Part shown: in pieces, positions 15,818 through 22,117 of the stretch
How the letters are laid out: the number at the start of each line of letters is the position of its first letter
How positions within the stretch are numbered: the stretch's first letter is position 1
Assembly (NCBI GenBank): GCA_910576205.1
Contig: CAJTHL010000005.1
Location: forward strand, 1 to 64,000
From: Clostridia bacterium
Lineage (GTDB): Bacteria; Bacillota; Clostridia; Lachnospirales; Lachnospiraceae
DNA length: 64,000 nucleotides
Direction: 5' to 3'
Notes under the pieces: generated by a model
What the model saw: the letters and a program-made list of their open reading frames with translations, nothing else
What the model was told of the DNA's origin: nothing
The model's database searches: none
Program-made: the position numbers and the translations under genes

Positions 15818-16425
15818 CAATTCTTTCTCCTAAAGCCACTGACTAATTGTGATATAGTATCGAAAATCTTTCTTTCTGATGTCGCTGTATCATCTTGCGG
15901 ACAATTTAATGCCAACTCATTTAATGCACCAGAAATAGAACAAGTCATTAGACTTGTATCAACGTCATCGCAGAGATACCCCCATACCTTTAAGTCGTTA
16001 ATATGCTCTTGTAATGCACGCATTGAATTTCCCTGATCAATTTTTCTCCAAATATCCCAGCCGAGTGCAGATGGAGCATCTACTAACAATATACGCCTGT
16101 TTTCTTTTGCATTAGCACCATTTACAAAGCCGATACAACCAAGTATAAGCTGTTGCCATGGGTCATCACTTTTTAATGCCTCTTTCTCAATTTGGGCGGC
16201 AATATCTTTTTGCACACTTTCTAATACAGCGATAAAAAGTCCTTGCTTGTTTTTGAAATGATGATATATTGCCCCTCTGGTTACATTAGCTTCCTCTGCG
16301 ATTTTTTCTAAAGGAACATCGAAATAACCATATTGTGCAAAGTATTTTCTTGCAATTTCTATTAAAGAAGAAGTAGTTTTATTGGTAGCCTCTACATTTT
16401 TCATTTCATATTGTTCTGTTATCAA
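15814..16425 (-). CDS. TetR-family regulator of the cargo operon
   Basis: About 203 residues. The N-terminal HTH is IARKYFAQYGYFDVPLEKIA, VTRGAIYHHFKNKQGLF; the ligand domain contains LLVDAPSALGWDIWRKID. The start is uncertain: a TTG opens the frame at 16425 and ATG AAA AAT is seven codons in, neither with a strong ribosome site. It lies 39 bases downstream of the AlkD-like gene. It is the natural repressor for the TetR-type operator at 17231-17251. Its low GC content contrasts with the conjugation genes, marking the operon as an acquired cargo. Confidence 0.88.
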   Translation of the reverse strand: MITEQYEMKNVEATNKTTSSLIEIARKYFAQYGYFDVPLEKIAEEANVTRGAIYHHFKNKQGLFIAVLESVQKDIAAQIEKEALKSDDPWQQLILGCIGFVNGANAKENRRILLVDAPSALGWDIWRKIDQGNSMRALQEHINDLKVWGYLCDDVDTSLMTCSISGALNELALNCPQDDTATSERKIFDTISQLVSGFRRKNC

Positions 16426-16464
16426 TACAGAATGATTGCTGCACTCGAAACAGAAAACTCCTCT

Positions 16465-17193
16465 CTATTTTTGATTTCTTCTTCCGTGTTTAATAATCCA
16501 ATCCTGTGCCTTACTTTTTCCTGTTTTCTCCCATTGTGAAATAATAAAATCAGCTTTTTCGGGAGCTTCTTTATATAAGTCATTAAGATTATTCCCTACA
16601 CTTTTTTGAACAAATTTTTCTGGGTCATCTTTTAATTTTGTAAGAATGGTTGCATATCTTTCAAATTCGTCTAATGCAACAAATAATTTTTGCGACCATG
16701 GTAGCCGTATTCTAACCCCTTCACTTGCAAGCCGTCTAATATGCACATTTTTATCGGTTGTCCATTCTATTAACTCGTCCATGACCTCTTTGGGATGCGC
16801 TTGTAGTAATGGGCGTATAGCATACTCTCCGGTAAATCTTTTTGTTAATTCTTTCAAGAACGAAAGTGATAAAATATAATTTTCATTTCCATATCGTTCA
16901 ACATATCTGCCAATAGGCCATAGCCACCACCCAAAATTGAACATTCCCTCAGGGTATTCTAATTCAGGCCCCAGCATATTGAAAAATGCTTGAATATTTT
17001 TTGAATAATCGCCCGTCATACTTGCTTGCATAGCATCCACAATACAGTCAAACCTTGCAAATAACTCTTTGTCATCCAACCTACCAATTAAAGAATTACA
17101 AAAGACTTTTTCGTCAAAGTCAGGCATCACAAAAACTATCTTTTGAGAAAGACTGAAAATGTAATCATCATTGTAGTGATCTTTATGTTTCAT
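16465..17193 (-). CDS. AlkD-like DNA alkylation repair HEAT-repeat protein
   Basis: A 242-residue all-helical protein. SLIGRLDDKELFARFDCI, WWLWPIGRYVERYG, YILSLSFLKELTKRFTGEYAIRP as a span, DKNVHIRRLASEGVRIRLPW and GNNLNDLYKEAPEKA match the AlkD/AlkC-like HEAT fold, in which tandem helices hold alkylated DNA for base removal. Catalytic function is inferred from the fold pattern only. It is transcribed first from a strong promoter overlapped by a TetR operator, followed by TetR and KTR genes, so it may respond to a small-molecule or DNA-damaging agent. AT-rich cargo inside a GC-rich ICE. Confidence 0.78.
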   Translation of the reverse strand: MKHKDHYNDDYIFSLSQKIVFVMPDFDEKVFCNSLIGRLDDKELFARFDCIVDAMQASMTGDYSKNIQAFFNMLGPELEYPEGMFNFGWWLWPIGRYVERYGNENYILSLSFLKELTKRFTGEYAIRPLLQAHPKEVMDELIEWTTDKNVHIRRLASEGVRIRLPWSQKLFVALDEFERYATILTKLKDDPEKFVQKSVGNNLNDLYKEAPEKADFIISQWEKTGKSKAQDWIIKHGRRNQK

Positions 17194-17224
17194 ACTCGTT
17201 TGCTCCTTGTAAATTGGTAGTTAC

Positions 17225-17254
17225 ATTATAACATACAAACAGTCTGTATGTCAA
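17225..17254 (-). promoter_or_regulatory. Promoter with TetR-type operator for the AlkD-TetR-KTR operon
   Basis: On the minus strand TTGACA (17254-17249), an 18-base spacer and TATAAT (17230-17225). ACATACA (17231-17237) and TGTATGT (17245-17251) are perfect inverted arms seven bases apart and fill the spacer, where a bound repressor would block polymerase. Confidence 0.85.
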
Positions 17255-17274
17255 TCTTACGAATGAAGATAAGC

Positions 17275-17371
17275 GCGCACAAACGGCAAGCAATTCGGGT
17301 GTGGCCACACCCGAAATTTTTGCTGGGCCGCAGGCCCGCAAAAATGCTTGTTGGGGAGCCTCCCCAAACCC
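17275..17371. other. oriT-like region of the ICE
   Basis: Starts GCGCACAAACGGCAAGCA; then arms CGGGTGT / ACACCCG, TTTTTGC, a second hairpin GGGCC-GCA-GGCCC, AAAAATGCTTGTTGGGG and CCCCAAACCC. The words outside the hairpin arms are identical to the IME block at 9474-9556. It lies directly downstream of the relaxase stop codon (17420). The hairpin arms differ between the two elements, as seen when accessory proteins have diverged while the nicked sequence stays constant. Confidence 0.75.
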
Positions 17372-17373
17372 GG

Positions 17374-17400
17374 CTCTTTGGGACAAAATGTCCCAAAGAG
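17374..17400. repeat. ICE palindrome copy 4 (perfect, next to oriT)
   Basis: CTCTTTGGGACA, AAA, TGTCCCAAAGAG: perfect 12-bp arms. It adjoins the oriT-like block as IME copy 9560-9592 does. Confidence 0.9.
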
Positions 17401-17419
17401 GTTGGCTGCGTCACCGCCG

Positions 17420-18847
17420 CTATCGCGTCTGTTCCTTATCGTCCCGCCCGTCCGTCAGGCCGAGCAGATGGTCGATGTTGGCCTTGACCGCCACGGCCTC
17501 CCGCATATCCCGCTGGGCCTGCCGATACTCGGCATAGAGGGCCTTTTTCCTGTCCGCCAGCTCCCGCCGCTGTTTTTTCAGCGCGTCCATTTTGGGGAGC
17601 TTTTCACAGCCTAACAATTCATTCATAGCGGCCCGGGCCGCCCGGTAGGTGGCAAGCTCCGCCTCGTGCTCGGCAAGGTATTTTTTCGAGTACCGGGCCG
17701 CCTTGTAGCCGTCAAACACGGGCCGGGCCTTGGCATAGTCCACCACGGCCCCCATCAGCCCGGAGACTTTGGAGAGGGCGGCCTCGGTGGTCTGGAGCTC
17801 CCCGGCCAGCGCGTGGGCCCGGTCAACCGCCGCCGTGGTCTTTGCCGCCAGCGCGTCATAGTCGGTGAGATTGTTCTCCTGCAGAAACTGGAGGGCGGCG
17901 GCCATCTGCTTTAGGTTGTAGACTTTCGCCCAGCGTTCATAAGCCGGGCCCTTGCCCTCGGCCATGCGCTGTTGAATGTCAATGATAAGCCCCACCTGCC
18001 GGATCGGGGGCGGCGCGTCTTTGGGGAGCTCCGGGAGGGGCCGCTCCCCGGCGATAACCGCCCGGATGTCCTCGGGGTCAAAGCCCGCGCCGAGGGTGGA
18101 TGCCCGGAGCCGGGTGTACTTGTTCTGCCCCGGCGCAAGGAACGACACCACGCCGCCCCGCCCGCGCTTGACGGCAAAGCCGGACTCTTCCATCAGCCGG
18201 AGGAACGCGGCAAAGTCGGCGGGCTTTTTTTCAAGGGCCGCGATGACTGCCAGCCGCACCCGCTGTTGAGCGGAGGGCGGCTTGTCGCCTATCCACTGGC
18301 CATAGTGGAGGAAACGGCCCTTGCTGTGCTGTTTGGGATTTTGTATCACGGACAAATCATGCTCCAGACATACCCGGTCAGACAGCCGCCGGAGGGCAAA
18401 GCTGGAGCCGAGGAAGTTATGGAATTTCCGGGAGCAGTCAAAGGCCGTGGAATTGAAATAGATGTGGTTGTGAATGTGGCCCTTGTCGGTATGGGTGCAG
18501 ACGAAAAACTGGTACTTGCCTTTCGTCCAGCGCATCGCCGTTTCAAAGCCCAGCTTATTTGCCTCCTCCGCCGTCACCTCGCCGGGCGGGAACGCCTGCC
18601 GTATCTGGAAGAACAGCGCCCCGCGCTCCACGGGCCGGGCGGTGGCCGCCTGGTATTCGCTTTTCACCAGCAGAAACTCGGCGGCGGCTGTGGCCGGGTC
18701 GCAAAGGTGGGAGGACACGGCCCCCAGCTTTTGGGGCTTGAGCCCGTAGGCAAACCGCTCCTCCATCGTCTGGACGGCGCTCAGTCCCGCCGCCTGCTTG
18801 TAGGGCCGGATGTAGGTCGTGGCCGTGGTAGCACCTCCTCTCGCCAT
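17420..18847 (-). CDS. MobP-type relaxase
   Basis: A relaxase of about 470 residues. The HUH-type metal site is HIHNHIYFNS with histidines at 124, 126 and 128, and the N-terminal catalytic tyrosine is probably in TYIRPYKQ. A central DUF-like segment (GRFLHYGQWIGDKPPSAQQ; LMEESGFAVKRGRGGVVSF) and a C-terminal coiled coil (LAEHEAELATYRAARAAMNELL as a span) follow. It nicks oriT and leads single-stranded DNA into the channel. The ATG at 18847 has no ribosome site; AGGAGG sits inside the frame and, 7 bases later, an ACG codon (18826) begins ACG-GCC-ACG-ACC, where relatives begin with MATT. The original start has probably mutated. Confidence 0.9.
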   Translation of the reverse strand: MARGGATTATTYIRPYKQAAGLSAVQTMEERFAYGLKPQKLGAVSSHLCDPATAAAEFLLVKSEYQAATARPVERGALFFQIRQAFPPGEVTAEEANKLGFETAMRWTKGKYQFFVCTHTDKGHIHNHIYFNSTAFDCSRKFHNFLGSSFALRRLSDRVCLEHDLSVIQNPKQHSKGRFLHYGQWIGDKPPSAQQRVRLAVIAALEKKPADFAAFLRLMEESGFAVKRGRGGVVSFLAPGQNKYTRLRASTLGAGFDPEDIRAVIAGERPLPELPKDAPPPIRQVGLIIDIQQRMAEGKGPAYERWAKVYNLKQMAAALQFLQENNLTDYDALAAKTTAAVDRAHALAGELQTTEAALSKVSGLMGAVVDYAKARPVFDGYKAARYSKKYLAEHEAELATYRAARAAMNELLGCEKLPKMDALKKQRRELADRKKALYAEYRQAQRDMREAVAVKANIDHLLGLTDGRDDKEQTR

Positions 18848-18924
18848 GAAAAAAGACAGCAGGCAAAACGCCCGCTGTCACCATTTACTGGGATAATATC
18901 TAACCTGCTTTTTTTATCAATAAA

Positions 18925-19344
18925 TCATGTGGGAAAATAGGGTATAGCATCTTGTAGTGGTTCTGGCAGATAACTCTTTACACAATCAAATATTTTCCTT
19001 GTTTCCGGTAGCATGAACTTCTCAGATTTATTCTGTAACAGATACCAGCTACGGAGATATTCTAAAACGGTTACTTGCAACAGGTTTTTGACTTCCTGGT
19101 CTTCGCTCACAGCCATATTCTCTAAAAAAGTAAACACCTTTTTTATCTTAATGTTATCTTGGCACTCATTCACCAGAAGATGTCCAATATAGTCACAAAA
19201 ACAGCGGTCAAAATAGATTGTCTGTCCTTCGGTTTCCCGGCTTTGGAAAGTATCTTTAATCCATGCTATTTCTTTTTCATAATTTTTAATTATTTCTGGA
19301 AACTCCCTTAATAAATCATTCACTATCCCAAGATAGGAATACAT
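18925..19344 (-). CDS. Unknown 139-residue soluble protein
   Basis: Starts at ATG 19344 (YSYLGIVNDLLREFPEIIKN) and ends PLQDAIPYFPT. It is predicted helical with FDRCFCDYIGHLLVNE and VLEYLRSWYLLQNK; it resembles in general style the small immunity-type proteins of polymorphic toxin loci, but I could not assign a family. It is clearly more AT-rich than MobC and the relaxase on either side, so it is a later insertion between the two mobilization genes. 19345-19510 is AT-rich and holds no recognisable gene; it may carry this gene's promoter. Confidence 0.6.
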   Translation of the reverse strand: MYSYLGIVNDLLREFPEIIKNYEKEIAWIKDTFQSRETEGQTIYFDRCFCDYIGHLLVNECQDNIKIKKVFTFLENMAVSEDQEVKNLLQVTVLEYLRSWYLLQNKSEKFMLPETRKIFDCVKSYLPEPLQDAIPYFPT

Positions 19345-19510
19345 ACCGATTACCCCTCTGTTATATTATGTAGTGCGTTTTCAATTATTTTCAAAATAAT
19401 CATATTGTGTCCTTAAAGACTTTCCTCAATATGGTTCATATAGTAGCCCACGGTTTATTATACCAGTAGACATTAAATATATCACATTTCCGTTCAATAA
19501 TCCACCCCAC

Positions 19511-19533
19511 CTTTGGGACAAAATGTCCCGAAG
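19511..19533. repeat. ICE palindrome copy 5
   Basis: CTTTGGGACA, AAA, TGTCCCGAAG, 43 bases after the mobC stop. Confidence 0.88.
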
Positions 19534-19575
19534 TACAAAAAATCGGGGAGCGGCACAAGACCGCTCCCCAGCACA

Positions 19576-19926
19576 TCACAGCTCCGCCAGCGCGGAAAGC
19601 TGTTTCAGCAAATCAGACAGAGGCCCCCACAAAGCGGAGTAGTCCCGCTGGAGGGCCGATATTTCCTCGGGGTAAATCCCCCCGTAGGTGTTGGCATGGA
19701 TAGCCACTTGATTAAGGTTGTTTGAGCACCGCCGCTGGAGAGACACCAGCTCGCGGACGGGGGCAAGGTCAATCTGGAGCACATAGCCGCAAAGGGCCAT
19801 CCTCCGCATATACGCGCCCATGTTGCGGATGCCCGCCTGGGCCATGCGTTCCCGGATAAGCGCCTGCTCTTCCTCGGATACCATCACATGAAGATGGACG
19901 GGGCGGCGGCGCTTTTTTCCGGCCAT
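19576..19926 (-). CDS. MobC-like relaxosome protein of the ICE
   Basis: A 116-residue protein: a basic start (AGKKRRRPVHLHVMVSEEEQ), then ERMAQAGIRNMGAYMRRMAL, LQRRCSNNLNQVAIHAN and LWGPLSDLLKQLSALAEL. It aligns along its length with the IME MobC (9635-10036), though the N-terminal DNA-binding part is more diverged than the core, consistent with recognition of different hairpin arms in the two oriT-like sites. It starts 3 bases before the upstream gene ends, so both are probably co-translated. MobC assists relaxase binding and strand opening. Confidence 0.9.
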   Translation of the reverse strand: MAGKKRRRPVHLHVMVSEEEQALIRERMAQAGIRNMGAYMRRMALCGYVLQIDLAPVRELVSLQRRCSNNLNQVAIHANTYGGIYPEEISALQRDYSALWGPLSDLLKQLSALAEL

Positions 19927-19928
19927 GC

Positions 19929-20522
19929 CTACCTGTCGCCCCGGTCGGGCGCGTTCCGTTTGGGCGCGGCGGGGGCCTGCCGTTCCCCGGCCAGCCTTGC
20001 CGCCTCTTTCATCTGCTCGGCAATCGGACGGGGCCTGCCCTCCCGCAGTAGGCCGGACACCTCCGGGGCGGGCCGGAGCTCATAGTCCGCCGCCTGCTTT
20101 TCCGTCAAAGGTTTTGTGTAGGTCAGATGCCCCCACGCAAGGAACGCGCCGCCCTCCACGAGTACGCGCTTGTCGTAGTTTTCGATCTCGTCCGGCTCGT
20201 TGCCCGCAGGCTTGGGAAACGTGCCGATGTCAACGGGCCGCTGGGTGGAATAATACTTGTAAAGGCCGGGGGCCTCAATCTGCGCCACCTTGACGGAGAA
20301 CTGCTGCTGGTAGTTTTCCACACGCTCCAGCAAGTCCTGCTCCAGCGCAGCCCGGTCACTGCCATAATGCCCCCATTCATACTGCCTTGCGCCGTGTTCG
20401 TCATCATAGCAGGCCCACGTCACAAAGGGGGAGGGGGCCCGGGGATGCTCCCCCAGCGCAAAGCCCCGGCCATTCTCCAGCATGACGGCCTTTAAGATTG
20501 TATAGCCTTGATTTCTGTCCAT
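19929..20522 (-). CDS. Conserved ICE protein with IAEQM C-terminal motif
   Basis: A 197-residue protein starting at ATG 20522 behind GAGGAGG. The N-terminal domain (YTILKAVMLENGRGFALGE, WACYDDEHGARQYEWGHYG) and a central region with VDIGTFPKPAGNEPDEIENY occur in proteins of this element class, related to DUF4316/large polyvalent accessory domains; function is unknown. The tail contains RPIAEQMKEAARLAGERQ and then a basic Pro/Ala/Arg end. The same [PS]I[RA]EQ[ML] tail occurs in three other ICE proteins, including ArdA. It lies between the Cys-rich gene and mobC. Confidence 0.6.
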   Translation of the reverse strand: MDRNQGYTILKAVMLENGRGFALGEHPRAPSPFVTWACYDDEHGARQYEWGHYGSDRAALEQDLLERVENYQQQFSVKVAQIEAPGLYKYYSTQRPVDIGTFPKPAGNEPDEIENYDKRVLVEGGAFLAWGHLTYTKPLTEKQAADYELRPAPEVSGLLREGRPRPIAEQMKEAARLAGERQAPAAPKRNAPDRGDR

Positions 20523-20655
20523 AGGAACCTCCTCTCGAAATGTTAGCACTATTTTGGGAAATCGGGGCAGGACGTGTAAAAGTACGCCCCGCCCCAAAAG
20601 TGGCCCCGGAAAGCCTTGAAAACAGCGGGGTTCTATACCCCCAAATGCTCACGCC

Positions 20656-21006
20656 TCACCCCCGGTATTTCCGCATATATCCCCGCTGTTTCTTCTGCCT
20701 TGCGGCCTTGGAGCAAGCCTCGGAGCAGTAGCGCCGCCGCCCGTCCGGGAGAAAGGGCCGCCCGCAGACAGGACAGGGCCGGGTTTCCGGGGCGGGCCCC
20801 TCGGTATTCAGCGCGGCCTCCAGCACCGGGTTCAGCGGCAGGACGGCCTCCCGGAAGTAGCGGCAGTAAGCCCCCGTCCAGCATTTCCCCAGCATATAGC
20901 ACTCGCAGTCAAGGGGCAGACAGCCATATTCCCGGTCATAGTTGGCGCACCATTTCACTACAAGGGAGCGGATAGCGGCCTTTTCCTCACGGGTCAGCTC
21001 GCGCAA
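20656..21006 (-). CDS. Cysteine-rich VLP-type protein
   Basis: A 116-residue protein with TTG start at 21006 behind GGAGGTGA. It has CLPLDCECYMLGKCW, CRYFREAVLPLNP, CPVCGRPFLPDGRRRYCSEAC and a strongly basic tail (ARQKKQRGYMRKYRG), giving at least two zinc-binding clusters. The VLPLNP word is the signature of the small VLP family found only in conjugative elements of Clostridia. The role is unknown, likely nucleic-acid binding. Its start follows the 57-residue Cys-rich gene by 4 bases. Confidence 0.8.
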   Translation of the reverse strand: MRELTREEKAAIRSLVVKWCANYDREYGCLPLDCECYMLGKCWTGAYCRYFREAVLPLNPVLEAALNTEGPAPETRPCPVCGRPFLPDGRRRYCSEACSKAARQKKQRGYMRKYRG

Positions 21007-21010
21007 AATA

Positions 21011-21184
21011 TCACCTCCCGCCCGGTTTTTTCAAAAGGCTCTGAAAGCAGGAGCCGCAGGGGATGCCGCGCCAGTAGGGACAGCCACAGCACCGGGAGCC
21101 CTCCCGGGGCTGTTCCGGGCGGGGAGCCCGGGGCCGTGGGCGGCGTTTCATTTCCCGTTCCAAAGGGTTCGATGTGAAATTCAT
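21011..21184 (-). CDS. 57-residue Cys-rich basic protein
   Basis: The ATG at 21184 overlaps the stop of the DUF4366 gene (ATGA), and the TGA at 21011 is 4 bases before the next gene. The protein has a very basic Pro/Arg N-terminal half (MKRRPRPRAPRPEQ) and a cluster CCGCPYWRGIPCGSC. The tight fit between two genes, with coupling on both sides, supports it as a real gene. It probably binds zinc; no function is known. Confidence 0.65.
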   Translation of the reverse strand: MNFTSNPLEREMKRRPRPRAPRPEQPREGSRCCGCPYWRGIPCGSCFQSLLKKPGGR

Positions 21185-21849
21185 TCTCCGTCCTCCTTTT
21201 CTTCTTCCTCATCCCACGGGGGGAGGTCGTCATACTCACCGCCGCCATAGTCCTCGCCGTATTCCCCGGCCTCGTCAAAATCCTCGCCGGGAGCGGCGGC
21301 CTGCTGTTTCGGGCGGTAAATCTTGAAGTACCACCCGGCCCCGCCGCCGAGGGCCAGCACCGCCAGCACCAGCAGGAGCGTCCCCGCCCCGCCGGATTTT
21401 TCCGGTTCGGGCTCGGGCTCCGGCTCGATAGCAGGTTCGGGCTCGGGCTCCGGGAGCGGTTCGGGGAGAGCCTCCGGGGAGGGCTCCGCAAGGGCCATTA
21501 AATCGGCCACGGTGACGGCGTTCAAAAAGTACACATTTTCCGTCTCCCGCTGGCGGTCAATCACCAGATAGAACACGGACTCGTCCGCCGCCATGATGGT
21601 GAAAAATTCCTTGCCGTCCTGGTCGGTGGCGTTATCCACCATCGTCCCCTGCCCGTCCGGGGTGAATGGGTTGGGCTCGGGTTCCGGCGCAGGCGTGGGC
21701 TCCACGGGGTCAAGCCCCTCCCATTCCGGGCCGCCCGTACCGTCCTCCCATTCCTCGCCGCCCCCGGCGTAGGCCGTGGTGGTGATGCCGCACAGCAAAA
21801 AAGCGGTGCACAGAGCCGCCGCCACTACACGATATTTTTTCAGTTTCAT
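21181..21849 (-). CDS. DUF4366 surface protein (CD1107-like) of the transfer apparatus
   Basis: A 222-residue exported protein. It has a signal peptide (KLKKYRVVAAALCTAFLLCG, cut near AYAGG), an acidic Pro/Glu linker, a conserved central domain (KEFFTIMAADESVFYLVIDR, NVYFLNAVTVADLMALAE), a long PEPEPEP repeat that can cross the wall, a TM helix (AGTLLLVLAVLALGGGAGW) and an acidic cytosolic tail. It is a standard member of CTn-type transfer operons and is thought to be part of the cell-surface side of the secretion channel. It overlaps DUF4315 upstream and the 57-residue gene downstream. Confidence 0.85.
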   Translation of the reverse strand: MKLKKYRVVAAALCTAFLLCGITTTAYAGGGEEWEDGTGGPEWEGLDPVEPTPAPEPEPNPFTPDGQGTMVDNATDQDGKEFFTIMAADESVFYLVIDRQRETENVYFLNAVTVADLMALAEPSPEALPEPLPEPEPEPAIEPEPEPEPEKSGGAGTLLLVLAVLALGGGAGWYFKIYRPKQQAAAPGEDFDEAGEYGEDYGGGEYDDLPPWDEEEEKEDGE

Positions 21850-22103
21850 TCCGCGTCCTCCTTTTCCGGCCCGGCGGACTTCGGGACATTTTGTCCCAAA
21901 GCGTCCCCGGCCTTGATGCGCTGGAGCACCAGCGGGAGCTCCTCAAGGGAAATGCTCATGCCCCGCACGATGTCCACGATTTCCTCGTTCTCGGCCTCCT
22001 TGTGTTTCTGTTCCAGCTCTTTCAGCCGGGCCTGCTGGTCGCTGATTTTGGCCTTGACCTTTTCTATCTCGGCCATGATTTTTGCGCTCTTGCTAATCGC
22101 CAT
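21846..22103 (-). CDS. DUF4315 small coiled-coil protein
   Basis: An 85-residue protein starting at ATG 22103 with AAAGGAGG upstream. A coiled coil (KSAKIMAEIEKVKAKISDQQ, KELEQKHKEAENEEI) is followed by IVDIVRGMSISLEELPLVL. The last codons run through ICE palindrome copy 6, which encodes GQNVPKS; the same peptide is encoded by palindromes in two other genes. It is a constant neighbour of DUF4366 in this ICE class; its role is not known. Confidence 0.8.
   Translation of the reverse strand: MAISKSAKIMAEIEKVKAKISDQQARLKELEQKHKEAENEEIVDIVRGMSISLEELPLVLQRIKAGDALGQNVPKSAGPEKEDAE
21879..21901. repeat. ICE palindrome copy 6
   Basis: CTTCGGGACA, TTT, TGTCCCAAAG, inside the 3' end of the DUF4315 gene. 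Confidence 0.88.
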
Positions 22104-22117
22104 TGAAAACCTCCTTT

